The notes beneath the pieces are model-generated. The model worked only from the letters and a program-made list of their open reading frames with translations. It searched no databases and was not told the DNA's origin. 13,111 bases of DNA from 21-14-0-10-32-9 sp964501945 (GTDB taxonomy: Archaea; Nanobdellota; Nanobdellia; Woesearchaeales; 21-14-0-10-32-9), in the NCBI GenBank assembly GCA_964501945.1, contig CAZCTY010000027.1, forward strand, positions 1-13,111, given 5' to 3'. Shown here piece after piece: positions 1-7,304 of the stretch; the stretch's first letter is position 1; each line of letters begins with the position of its first letter. The translations under genes and the position numbers were made by a program.

Positions 1-255
1 AATGATGATTTTAAAAAATTGGCGTTGCAAATAAAAAATCAAGAAAGTGTTTTACTTTCGTGGTGCGTTGATGTTGCTAACAAAAAGATTTCTCCAAAAA
101 TTCCTAAAAATAATAAAGATGTAATAGTGTTTATTAAAAAAATAGGTTCGTCTAATAGGTGTGTTGTTTTAAAGTTAAAAGATGAAGAATTCATAGAGTG
201 TCATTTGGGGAATCATAAGTATTATGATTATTTGAGGAAGCAAATTGGGGTGTGA
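1..255 (+). CDS. 3' end of an unrecognised small protein (partial)
   Basis: The frame is open from the first base of the window to a TGA at 253-255, so 84 codons are visible and the true start is probably upstream. A TTG at 19 is the only internal candidate near the left edge, and nothing supports it as a start. The product is basic and mixed alpha/beta, ending with a strand-like segment (CVVLKLKDEEFIECHLG) followed by a short helix (KYYDYLRKQIG). This ending loosely recalls the C-terminal sheet of RelE-like small toxins, but no catalytic residues can be assigned and I do not recognise the family. The gene is convergent with the methyltransferase on the other strand, with 10 nt between the two stop codons. 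A run of eight T just past the stop could end its transcript. Confidence 0.55.
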   Translation, partial: NDDFKKLALQIKNQESVLLSWCVDVANKKISPKIPKNNKDVIVFIKKIGSSNRCVVLKLKDEEFIECHLGNHKYYDYLRKQIGV

Positions 256-259
256 TTAG

Positions 260-267
260 TTTTTTTT
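260..267 (+). terminator. Oligo-T terminator of the left-edge gene
   Basis: Eight consecutive T start 5 nt after the stop codon of the partial left-edge gene, with more T-rich sequence after them. Archaeal RNA polymerase commonly terminates at U-rich tracts without a hairpin, and I see no stem here. The tract overlaps the 3' end of the convergent methyltransferase gene. Inferred from composition only. Confidence 0.35.
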
Positions 268-1006
268 ATTTCTTTTTGAATTTAAATAATATGAATGTTG
301 GTAGTGTCGTTGTTATTTTGTATTTGTCTTTATCTATTTGCTTCGTTTCGCTTTTTGGTTTTGCGTCTTTGTAATCGATTAGCTCAAATCCGTTTTTTAT
401 TCCTGTTTTTAGAAGTGTTTCGTATGTGAAGTTTCTGTGGATAAATTTGTCTGTGTTTCCGTATTTTGTTATTTTAAATTTTTCATCAAAGTAATTTCCA
501 TATATTATTCTTTTTCCTGTGGTTTTCTTTGTGCCTATTAAGTGGTTTTCTGTTTGGTTTATTAGGTTAAAGATTGGGTGTCCTGTTGAGAATACAAACG
601 TGCCTCCTTTTTTTAGGACTCTTTTTATTTCTTTAAATAATTTGTCGATGTTTTTTGCGTAATGTATTGAAAGGGAGATAAAAACTACGTCGAATGTGCT
701 GTCTTCAAATTTTAGTTTTTTATTCATATCTCCTACGTAGAACTCCGCATTTTTTATGTTTAGGTTCTTTGCTATTTTGATTAGTTCTCGGCTTATATCA
801 AATCCTATGATTTTCTTTGGTTTCTTTTTTGATAATATCTTTGCGTGATCGCCAAACCCACATCCTATGTCCAGTATGGTTTTATCTTTAACTGGGCCCA
901 TCATTTTTATCATCGCAGGCACTTCTATATCTCTGTTAAAGTCAAATCTTTTTTTATCTTGTCTTCTTTTATAATAGAATTTGGCTAGATCATCGTAGGT
1001 TTTCAT
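266..1006 (-). CDS. Class I SAM-dependent methyltransferase
   Basis: A 246-residue Rossmann-fold methyltransferase of the Methyltransf_11/25 type, expected to transfer a methyl group from S-adenosylmethionine to an unidentified, probably small-molecule, substrate in the cytoplasm. Motif I is intact (LDIGCGFG, residues 45-52), followed by the acidic residue that binds the SAM ribose (GFD, D70), the adenine-side acidic motif (GDMN, D93) and the post-motif segment RVLKKGGTFVFST (129-141). The C-terminal third (about 145-246), with aromatic and lysine-rich stretches, probably forms the substrate cap. Nothing in it identifies the acceptor, and the closest-looking proteins are generic small-molecule methyltransferases. 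The gene is divergent from the THUMP protein. A TATA-like box centred about 26 nt before the ATG suggests a leaderless transcript. The family call is strong; the specific reaction is unknown. Confidence 0.88.
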   Translation of the reverse strand: MKTYDDLAKFYYKRRQDKKRFDFNRDIEVPAMIKMMGPVKDKTILDIGCGFGDHAKILSKKKPKKIIGFDISRELIKIAKNLNIKNAEFYVGDMNKKLKFEDSTFDVVFISLSIHYAKNIDKLFKEIKRVLKKGGTFVFSTGHPIFNLINQTENHLIGTKKTTGKRIIYGNYFDEKFKITKYGNTDKFIHRNFTYETLLKTGIKNGFELIDYKDAKPKSETKQIDKDKYKITTTLPTFILFKFKKK

Positions 1007-1028
1007 ATATGTTTACTTGTTTTTACTC

Positions 1029-1036
1029 ATTATAAA
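1029..1036 (-). promoter_or_regulatory. TATA-like box for the methyltransferase
   Basis: On the minus strand this reads TTTATAAT, centred about 26 nt before the ATG at 1006. Archaeal transcription starts about 22-27 nt downstream of the TATA centre, so the mRNA should begin at or within a few bases of the start codon. There is no Shine-Dalgarno sequence in the gap. Confidence 0.5.
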
Positions 1037-1059
1037 TATTTTGTTTTTTTTAGGTCAGT

Positions 1060-1067
1060 TTTATAAA
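1060..1067 (+). promoter_or_regulatory. TATA-like box for the THUMP protein
   Basis: The sequence TTTATAAA is centred about 27 nt upstream of the ATG at 1091. This argues for a leaderless mRNA starting at 1091. It also argues against the earlier in-frame ATG at 1067, whose first base lies inside the TATA box itself. Confidence 0.55.
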
Positions 1068-1090
1068 TGTGTGTTTACTTCTTTTTTTGT

Positions 1091-2236
1091 ATGGATTATT
1101 TGTTTTCAATTGTAACTGAGAAAAACTGTGAGTCTCTTTGTGCTTTAGAGCTCTCTGACAGATTTAATTTAGAAGGTTCTTTGCGTGATGGCTTTGTTGA
1201 TTTTAGTGCTGATTTTAAGACAGCGGTTAGGGTTGCTTATTTTTCTCAGTCTGCGAGGCGTTTGATTTTAAAGGTTGGTAGTGGTTCTTTTAATGAATTA
1301 GATGATTTGTTATCTTCTATTTCTAGTGATTTGAAGAATGGTTCTTGGTCTGATTTTTTTTCTAATAAGTATAGGGTTTCTTGTGCGAGGCAGGGCGTTC
1401 ATGATTTTAATAGTGTCATAGTTGAGCAGGAGGTTTCTGCTTTAATAAAAAATGAGTTATCTGCGAGGGATATTGAGGGTGTTGCTGATTATAATACGAG
1501 GGATTTGATTTTCTTTGTTCATATCGTTGATGGTACTTATTTGTTTGGTTTGGATTTTGCGGGTAAGGATTTGAGTAAGAGGCATTATTTGTTTTTTAAT
1601 AATCCTATCGCGGTTAAAGGCACTCTTGCTTTTAATTTGATTTTATTTTCGGGGTTTAAACCTGGTTTTTCTCTTTTGGATTGTTTTGCGCTCGCAGGGG
1701 TTATTCCTATTGAGGCTGCGTTATATGATTCTAATCGTTCTATTAACTCTTTTTCTAAAGAGTTCTTTTTTCCCATAAAGGTTCGTGAGGAGGCTGTTGG
1801 GTTTTTAAAAGAGTTTGATTTGGAGGTTACAAGTTCTAAGACGTCTAATATTTTTTCTTGTGATTCTAGTTTTCCGAATTTGGCTGCTCAAAAAAAGAAT
1901 TCTAGGATTGCGGGTGTTGAGAAGAACATCGCGTTTTCTAGGACTGATGCGTTTGATTTAGATATTAAGAATTTTGGGAAGGATATTGATGTTGTTTGTT
2001 CTAGGGTTCTTGAGCCTTCTAAGAAGATATCTGAGTCTGTGGCTGTTCGTTCTTATGAGGATTTTTTTTCTGCGTGTGATTCTTTTTTGAAGAAATCAGG
2101 TGTTGTATGTTTTGTTGTGAGAAATCCTCTTCTTGTTGAAAAAGTTGCACTAAAGCACGGGTTTAAAGTTGTTGATAAGTTGGAAACTTCTCAGGGGTTG
2201 CAAGATTTTTTCTTTGTTAAATTTTCTAGGGCTTAA
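1091..2236 (+). CDS. THUMP-domain RNA methyltransferase homologue, probably inactive
   Basis: A 381-residue protein with the architecture of the THUMP-containing tRNA guanine-N2 methyltransferases (Trm14/Trm11-like and RlmL-like). It has an N-terminal region beginning YLFSIVTEKN, a THUMP-like RNA-binding region (about 50-150), the linker signature GLDFAGKDLSKRHY with conserved downstream context (about 155-195), then a Rossmann methyltransferase domain. The family's motif I, normally close to DPFCGSGTIPIEAA, here reads DCFALAGVIPIEAA (197-210), so the glycine-rich SAM loop is lost while its flanks are kept. The catalytic (N/D)PP(Y/F) motif is replaced by SRVL around 304-307. It is therefore probably an RNA-binding pseudoenzyme rather than an active methyltransferase (inference). 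The ATG at 1091 was chosen over 1067 because of the TATA spacing and because family members start near this point. An oligo-T tract follows the gene. Confidence 0.8.
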   Translation: MDYLFSIVTEKNCESLCALELSDRFNLEGSLRDGFVDFSADFKTAVRVAYFSQSARRLILKVGSGSFNELDDLLSSISSDLKNGSWSDFFSNKYRVSCARQGVHDFNSVIVEQEVSALIKNELSARDIEGVADYNTRDLIFFVHIVDGTYLFGLDFAGKDLSKRHYLFFNNPIAVKGTLAFNLILFSGFKPGFSLLDCFALAGVIPIEAALYDSNRSINSFSKEFFFPIKVREEAVGFLKEFDLEVTSSKTSNIFSCDSSFPNLAAQKKNSRIAGVEKNIAFSRTDAFDLDIKNFGKDIDVVCSRVLEPSKKISESVAVRSYEDFFSACDSFLKKSGVVCFVVRNPLLVEKVALKHGFKVVDKLETSQGLQDFFFVKFSRA

Positions 2237-2238
2237 AA

Positions 2239-2247
2239 TTTTTTTTT
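2239..2247 (+). terminator. Oligo-T terminator after the THUMP gene
   Basis: Nine consecutive T lie 2 nt after the stop codon and just upstream of the next promoter. A U-rich transcript end without a hairpin is the usual archaeal terminator signal. Confidence 0.45.
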
Positions 2248-2256
2248 GAGAAGTTT

Positions 2257-2264
2257 TTTATATA
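2257..2264 (+). promoter_or_regulatory. TATA-like box for the transglutaminase/PINA operon
   Basis: The sequence TTTATATA is centred about 25 nt before the ATG at 2286. The spacing predicts a leaderless mRNA starting at that ATG. It places an upstream in-frame TTG (2268) outside the transcript. Confidence 0.55.
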
Positions 2265-2285
2265 TTATTGTTTTTCTACTTTATT

Positions 2286-4223
2286 ATGGCTAAGTTTTTT
2301 AAAATTGGTTTTTTTTTGTTTTTTTGTTTTTTATTCTTTTCTCTTGTTAGTGTTTTCTCTTCTGCGGTTTTGCAATCAGAGTCTGCTATTTTGGATGTGA
2401 GTCTTGATTTGCCTGTGGAATTTGATATTGGTCCTGGGGGTTCTTTTGTTAGTTTGAATATTAATTTCATTTCAACTCCTTTTAATAGTTCTCGTCAGCG
2501 TGTTTTATCGCAGGAGTATTCTTTAGATCCTGTTAATGTTTCTGGGGGAATTGCGAGTTTTGTTGTTTATGAGCCTGATGATTTTGTTTTAAGTTCTAAT
2601 TTTAGAGTTGAGACTAGCGCGGAGTATTCTTTTATTGATAGAAAAGTTAGATTTCCTTTATCTAATATTGATTCTTCTTATTATGATTATATCTCTCCGT
2701 CTGATGTTTATGATATTAATTCTGATATTGAGGCTTTAGCTGTTTCGCTTGCTGGTGAGGATGATGATTTATTTGTTGTTGTCTCATCCCTCGCGGATTG
2801 GGTTCATAGGAATGTTGAGTATGATTTAGATGTTGTTGATGGTTCTCAGTTGCCTGCTTCGTGGGTGTTTGATAATAGGGTTGGTGTTTGTACTGAGTAT
2901 ACTTCACTATTTATTGCTCTTGCAAGGAGTTTAGGTATTCCATCAAGGGAGGTTTCTGGTTTTGCGTTCACTGAGTCTGATTTATTTCCTTCGGGTTGGG
3001 AGTTTCATTCTTGGGCTGAGGTTTATTTTCCTGGGTTTGGCTGGGTGCCTTTTGATCCTACTTATGGTCAGTTTGGTTTTGTTGATGCAGGTCATGTCCA
3101 AGTTGGTCCTAGCGTTGAGGATGGTGTTCTTAGTAATTCGTTTTCTTGGAGGGGTAGGGATGTTAATGTTATTCCTGGTTCTACTGATTTGAGTGTTGAT
3201 GTTATTTCTCGTAGTGGTTCGCGTAATATCTCTTCTTTTGAGGTGGATTGGTTTTTATTAGAAGATGTTGTTGGTTTTGGTTCTTATAATTTTTTGAGGG
3301 TTGATTTATTTAATGAGAATTCTTATTATGTTGCTGAAACGATAAGGTTTGCTGATGTTAATGGTTTATCATTTTTATCAGATTTATCGTCTTCTGTTGT
3401 TGTTCCTCCAAATTCTGATAGGTCTGTGTATTTTGTTTTCAAAGTTGATGAATCCTTAGATGGTGGGTTTGTTTATACTTTTCCTTTAACTTTTTTCTTA
3501 AACGAGGAGCGTTTTTCAACTACACTTCAAGCAATTGATGATAGTGTTTTTGTAAGTGAGGATGTTGTCTCTCCTTACGTGGTTGATTCTTTTAGTCGCG
3601 TTGAGAGTTTTTCTTGTTTTGCTGATGAATTTGTATCGCTCAATGAAAATTTTACTATTTCTTGTTCTTCTCTAAATGTATCAGGAGAGCTTTGTTTTAG
3701 GAATTTTTGTAAGGACTTTGATGAGAGATCTTCCTTAGAATTATCTGTTTTTTTAGATGAGCCTGGTATTTTTACAGATGTTGTCTCTTTTACCTCAGAT
3801 GATTCTTATTATGTTAGTTATTTAAACTTCATGGTTGTTGATGCTCCGAGCCTATCTTTGGAGGAGTCTTCTATTTCTAGTGTTGTATCTCCATCCGATA
3901 TTGTTGTGATTAATGCGTCTCTTATCAAGCAGTCTTCATCTATTCCTTCAAATGTTTCTCTATCATTTAATCATGATTATTTCTCTGAAACTTTTTTTAT
4001 TGGTGATGTTGATTCTGCTTTTTTATTTGAATATTCGATTCCTGCAAATAATTTAAAAAAAGGAATTAATGAAATAACAGTAAAGGCAAAGTTTCAAGAT
4101 GTTTTTGGGGAAGTATTTGAAGAATCAATAATGCTTAATGTAAGCGTTGAGGGGTTATCTTTATTAAATGAAGTTGAGTTCTTTTTTAATAGGGTTTATT
4201 TTTGGTTTAAGAATTTATGGTGA
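2286..4223 (+). CDS. Exported transglutaminase-like (cysteine peptidase fold) surface protein
   Basis: A 645-residue protein that starts with a lysine-containing segment and a very hydrophobic stretch (about 5-28, rich in Phe, Leu, Ser), read as a signal peptide or N-terminal anchor. Residues 30-145 look like a beta-rich domain. A transglutaminase-like core follows at about 155-280 with the catalytic triad in order: Cys202 (GVCTEY), His241 (FHSWAEV) and Asp257 (PFDPTYG). The remaining part is beta-rich, Ser/Val/Asp-rich and resembles tandem Ig-like surface domains. It contains a small group of cysteines near residues 440-475 (SCFADEF, ISCSS, LCFRNFC). The C terminus is aromatic and amphipathic (VEFFFNRVYFWFKNLW) rather than a classic membrane helix. 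Prokaryotic members may act as peptidases or amide-forming enzymes on cell-surface proteins; the substrate here is unknown. The gene overlaps the downstream PINA gene by 7 nt. Confidence 0.85.
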   Translation: MAKFFKIGFFLFFCFLFFSLVSVFSSAVLQSESAILDVSLDLPVEFDIGPGGSFVSLNINFISTPFNSSRQRVLSQEYSLDPVNVSGGIASFVVYEPDDFVLSSNFRVETSAEYSFIDRKVRFPLSNIDSSYYDYISPSDVYDINSDIEALAVSLAGEDDDLFVVVSSLADWVHRNVEYDLDVVDGSQLPASWVFDNRVGVCTEYTSLFIALARSLGIPSREVSGFAFTESDLFPSGWEFHSWAEVYFPGFGWVPFDPTYGQFGFVDAGHVQVGPSVEDGVLSNSFSWRGRDVNVIPGSTDLSVDVISRSGSRNISSFEVDWFLLEDVVGFGSYNFLRVDLFNENSYYVAETIRFADVNGLSFLSDLSSSVVVPPNSDRSVYFVFKVDESLDGGFVYTFPLTFFLNEERFSTTLQAIDDSVFVSEDVVSPYVVDSFSRVESFSCFADEFVSLNENFTISCSSLNVSGELCFRNFCKDFDERSSLELSVFLDEPGIFTDVVSFTSDDSYYVSYLNFMVVDAPSLSLEESSISSVVSPSDIVVINASLIKQSSSIPSNVSLSFNHDYFSETFFIGDVDSAFLFEYSIPANNLKKGINEITVKAKFQDVFGEVFEESIMLNVSVEGLSLLNEVEFFFNRVYFWFKNLW

Positions 4224-6106
4224 TTTTTTTGAATAAAAATTTAAAAGATAAAACAAGGTTGGATGCATCGAAGGAAACTTCTGTGAATGAAGTTGTCGTT
4301 CCTGATACTAGTATAATTGTTCATGGTACTATTTCTAGGGAAGTTGAGGCTGGTTCTCTTATTTTTAAAAAGATTTTAATTCATGAAGCTGTTATAGCTG
4401 AGCTTGAAAGCCAGGCAAATAAAGGTAGGGAATCTGGCTTTCTTGGTTTAGATGAGATTAAAAAAATCAGGGAGCTTTCTTCTTCTTTTTCATTTGACGT
4501 TGAATTTCTTGGTAGTAGGCCTGGTGATTTTGAGATTAAATTTGCAAAAGCCGGGGAGATCGATTCTTTAATTAGGGATCTTGCTATTAAAAATAATGCG
4601 ACTCTTTTAACTGCTGATTTGGTTCAGGGCAAGGTTTCTTTGGCGAAGGGGTTGAGTGTTAAAATATTTGAAGTTCTGCTTGAGAAAGTTGGTTTTTTAG
4701 GTGTTGAAAAGTTTTTTATTAAAGGTGCTATGAGCGTTCATTTAAGGGAGGGGTGCAGGCCTAAGGCAAAAGTTGGGCGGCCTGGCTCGTGGGAATATGT
4801 GGATGTTGGGGATGAGGTTTTATCTTTAGAATTATTGGAATCTTTTAATCGTGAAATAATTGACTTTGTCAAATCTAATGAGGATAGTTTTATTGAATCT
4901 GAAAAGAAGTTTAGCGTAGTTGTTCAAATAAAAGATATGCGTGTTGTCATTGTGAGGTCGCCTTTCTCTGATGCTTTTGAGATAACTTGTGTGAGGCCTA
5001 TTTCTAATTTATCTTTTGAAGATTATAAGCTATCAGAGTCTCTTCAAGATCGTTTGCTCAAAAACGCTGAAGGATTATTAATTGCAGGACCTCCAGGTCA
5101 TGGTAAAAGCACTTTTGTTCAAGCTTTAGCTAACTCGTATTCATCTTTGAACAAATCTGTTAAAACATTAGAATCTCCGAGGGATTTAGTTGTTGATAAG
5201 TCTATTACTCGTTATGGTTCATCTCACGCTCATAACTCTGATATAAGGGATGTTTTATTACTTAGCAGGCCTGACTTTGTTTTATTTGATGAGGTTAGAA
5301 ACGTTGAGGATTTTCGTTTATTTTCTGATTTAAGATTATCAGGTATTGGCATGCTCGGTGTTCTTCACGCATCTGAGCCTATTGATGCTGTTCAGCGTTT
5401 TATTGGTCGGGTAGATCTTGGGGTTATTCCTCATGTTCTTGACACTGTTGTTTTTATTTTAGATGGTGTTATCAAAAAAGTTTTTTCGCTCTCACTCAGT
5501 GTTAAAGTACCCTCTGGCATGGTTGAGGCTGATCTTGCTCGTCCTGTTATCATGGTTAATGATTTTTTTACAGGGGAGTTAGAATTTGAGGTTTATAGTT
5601 ATGGTGAGGAAGCTATAGTTGTTCCTATTAATTCTTTTTCTATGAAAAAGCCTGCATACACTCTCGCAGAAAAGCTTATTTTAAGCGAGGTTAAAAATCT
5701 TGGTTTTGATGATGTCTCCGTTGAATTTTTATCTGATAATAAGTGCGCGATTTATGTTCCTAAAGATTTTGTTTCATCTTTAATTGGGCCTAAAGGTTCT
5801 AATATTTCTGCGCTTGAAAAAAAGTTTAATTTGAAAATTGATGTTTTAGAAAAGAAAGCTTCTAAAAAATCTAAAGTTTCTACTATGGTGAATTTTGATA
5901 TGAGGGTAACATCTAAGCACGTTATTTTTGATTTGGATAATTGTGCGAGTGATTCTTTAGTATCTTTGTTTGTTGATGACGCTTTTTTGATGAGTGTTAA
6001 GGCGAGTAAAAAATCTCAGTTAAAAATTAATATTGACAGTCCTAATGGTAAGTTATTATCTGATGCTAAAAACCTTGGGAAGAAGATTAGTATTTTTTTA
6101 AATTAA
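4217..6106 (+). CDS. PIN-ATPase-KH protein of the archaeal PINA family
   Basis: A 629-residue protein with three domains. A PIN (VapC/PilT-N-like) domain spans about 25-150, with the first metal-binding acidic residue in VVPDTSII (D30) and later acidic positions around AELE and TADL. A hexameric secretion/VirB11-type ATPase domain spans about 260-430, with Walker A GPPGHGKST (291-299) and Walker B VLFDE (D358, E359). A KH domain at about 505-560 carries the GxxG loop as GPKG (524-527). About 70 basic residues of unclear function follow. The characterised Sulfolobus PINA is a hexameric ATPase that acts on Holliday junctions, so DNA repair is the family-based guess. RNA processing, or driving a surface process, is also possible given the ATPase superfamily. 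The start overlaps the stop of the transglutaminase gene (4217-4223), implying coupled expression. All key motifs are intact. Confidence 0.9.
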   Translation: MVIFLNKNLKDKTRLDASKETSVNEVVVPDTSIIVHGTISREVEAGSLIFKKILIHEAVIAELESQANKGRESGFLGLDEIKKIRELSSSFSFDVEFLGSRPGDFEIKFAKAGEIDSLIRDLAIKNNATLLTADLVQGKVSLAKGLSVKIFEVLLEKVGFLGVEKFFIKGAMSVHLREGCRPKAKVGRPGSWEYVDVGDEVLSLELLESFNREIIDFVKSNEDSFIESEKKFSVVVQIKDMRVVIVRSPFSDAFEITCVRPISNLSFEDYKLSESLQDRLLKNAEGLLIAGPPGHGKSTFVQALANSYSSLNKSVKTLESPRDLVVDKSITRYGSSHAHNSDIRDVLLLSRPDFVLFDEVRNVEDFRLFSDLRLSGIGMLGVLHASEPIDAVQRFIGRVDLGVIPHVLDTVVFILDGVIKKVFSLSLSVKVPSGMVEADLARPVIMVNDFFTGELEFEVYSYGEEAIVVPINSFSMKKPAYTLAEKLILSEVKNLGFDDVSVEFLSDNKCAIYVPKDFVSSLIGPKGSNISALEKKFNLKIDVLEKKASKKSKVSTMVNFDMRVTSKHVIFDLDNCASDSLVSLFVDDAFLMSVKASKKSQLKINIDSPNGKLLSDAKNLGKKISIFLN

Positions 6107-6115
6107 TTATCTGTC

Positions 6116-6123
6116 TTTTTTTT
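6116..6123 (+). terminator. Oligo-T terminator of the transglutaminase/PINA operon
   Basis: Eight T follow the PINA stop codon within 10-17 nt and run into the end of the convergent gene. This is consistent with U-tract termination of the plus-strand operon. There is no matching T-run on the minus strand for the convergent gene. Confidence 0.4.
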
Positions 6124-7177
6124 ATTGTGTGCTACTCGCAGCGCGGGTTTTTGGATATGTGCTTTGGGCATTTATTTGCTCTGAGCCGTTATGCATCTTA
6201 GCGAATTGTGAATTCTCTGATTCGTATATGACTTCGTATCGTGTAGGTTTTACTCTCTTTATTATGTGTTCTACTCTCTTTCCTTTTACAAATAATGCGT
6301 ATTGTCCATCTACTATGTATCTTGTATCGCTTGGTGCGAGGTGTGGTTCTAAATTATTTGTTTTATTCAAATATAGTATTGTTGATGCGATCATATCAAT
6401 TCTTCTTCGTGTAACTGGTAAGAAGAAGGGGATGAATCCTATGTCGTGTTCGTTTAAATATTCATTTAATTTTTTAACACCTGTCTTTAAGGGTTTATAT
6501 TTCTTTTTTTGCTGTAATTCATCTCTTGCGCCCATTAATAAGAAATCTAGTTGTCTATCTGGGAATAATGATTTTATTGGTTTAATGATTTTTCTATATA
6601 TTTCTTCTTGTCCGTTTTCTTTCGCTTTCAAGTATCCTAAGTTTCCAACTTTTGATTCGCATATTATAAGTCCTTTTGTTCTTCCCGCAGTATATGTGAA
6701 TAAGCCGTCATATTCTGTTTGACAATACATCTCAGGTATTGTTTTGTCTAATACTATTTGGTTATATCTTGAAATTCCTAGCAAGCGGTATTCGTCATTT
6801 TCTCTAATTATTCTATTATCTTCATATGGGTTCAAATCTGTTTTTATAAAGCCTATGTCTTTTAGAAGTTGTTTTCGTTGAACTCGTCTAAAAAACTCGC
6901 TTACAACTATTCTCATAATGCTCTCTCCGAGCAATCCTGCAAAATTATCTGGTTTTATATTCTCACCAGAATTTTCTCCGTTTTTATGATAATCAAGTAA
7001 ATATTTTCGCTCTCTGTAAATCGGCACTGAGGGGGAGTGTACTGAAAATTCGAAGTTCCTGCCAAGATTTCTAAATCCTAGAGGTTTAACTCCGTGTCCT
7101 TGTTTCACTTTCAACTCATCGCTCTCATCAACAAGCGCGGGGTAGAAATCTTTCATTATTCTGCTCTCAAGGTCCAT
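6122..7177 (-). CDS. Unrecognised protein with a PD-(D/E)XK nuclease-like signature
   Basis: A 351-residue cytoplasmic-looking protein that I cannot assign to a named family. The central part has the arrangement expected of a restriction-endonuclease-like fold. There is a helix with an acidic residue (GLLGESIMRIVV, E85), then an aspartate at the end of a strand (QTEYDGLF, D157), then a hydrophobic strand ending in E-x-K (GLIICESKVG, E174 and K176). In nucleases of this superfamily these residues bind Mg2+ and cut DNA or RNA; here that role is an inference. The N-terminal 75 residues are polar and basic, and the C-terminal 50 are Ser/Thr/Gln-rich and probably disordered. The gene is divergent from the DUF2779 gene across 127 nt and convergent with PINA, with 15 nt between the two coding regions. 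A second ATG eight codons in is possible but no more likely as the start. Confidence 0.7.
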   Translation of the reverse strand: MDLESRIMKDFYPALVDESDELKVKQGHGVKPLGFRNLGRNFEFSVHSPSVPIYRERKYLLDYHKNGENSGENIKPDNFAGLLGESIMRIVVSEFFRRVQRKQLLKDIGFIKTDLNPYEDNRIIRENDEYRLLGISRYNQIVLDKTIPEMYCQTEYDGLFTYTAGRTKGLIICESKVGNLGYLKAKENGQEEIYRKIIKPIKSLFPDRQLDFLLMGARDELQQKKKYKPLKTGVKKLNEYLNEHDIGFIPFFLPVTRRRIDMIASTILYLNKTNNLEPHLAPSDTRYIVDGQYALFVKGKRVEHIIKRVKPTRYEVIYESENSQFAKMHNGSEQINAQSTYPKTRAASSTQ

Positions 7178-7255
7178 CTATTCAGTTTCATAGATTTGCT
7201 CACTTATTAATTTTACCATTTCTAAATAGGTATCACTAGACACATTAAGAAAATG

Positions 7256-7263
7256 TTTATAAG
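7256..7263 (+). promoter_or_regulatory. TATA-like box for the DUF2779 gene
   Basis: The sequence TTTATAAG is centred about 45 nt before the ATG at 7305, so the predicted transcript start is near 7285-7291. This leaves a short leader of about 15-20 nt with no Shine-Dalgarno sequence. It is the one plus-strand box here whose spacing does not fit a leaderless start at the main ATG. Confidence 0.45.
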
Positions 7264-7304
7264 TAAATCTTTTTTTTATTTTTTTTAATTATGGGTTTTT
7301 TACG

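Noticed and set aside
1067..1090. Longer start of the THUMP protein at the ATG at 1067
   Set aside because: That ATG lies within the TATA-like box, and the added residues (MCVYFFFC) are not expected in the family. The ATG at 1091 has the right promoter spacing.
2716..2907. Minus-strand open frame inside the transglutaminase gene, His/Gln-rich
   Set aside because: It is a shadow of the GTT/GAT-rich coding strand: low-complexity composition, no promoter or SD, and lies wholly over conserved catalytic-domain codons.
6129..6722. 197-codon plus-strand open frame opposite the PD-(D/E)XK-like gene
   Set aside because: It is Cys/Ser/Phe-rich with no recognisable motif, and lies antisense to a frame that has a coherent nuclease-like signature.
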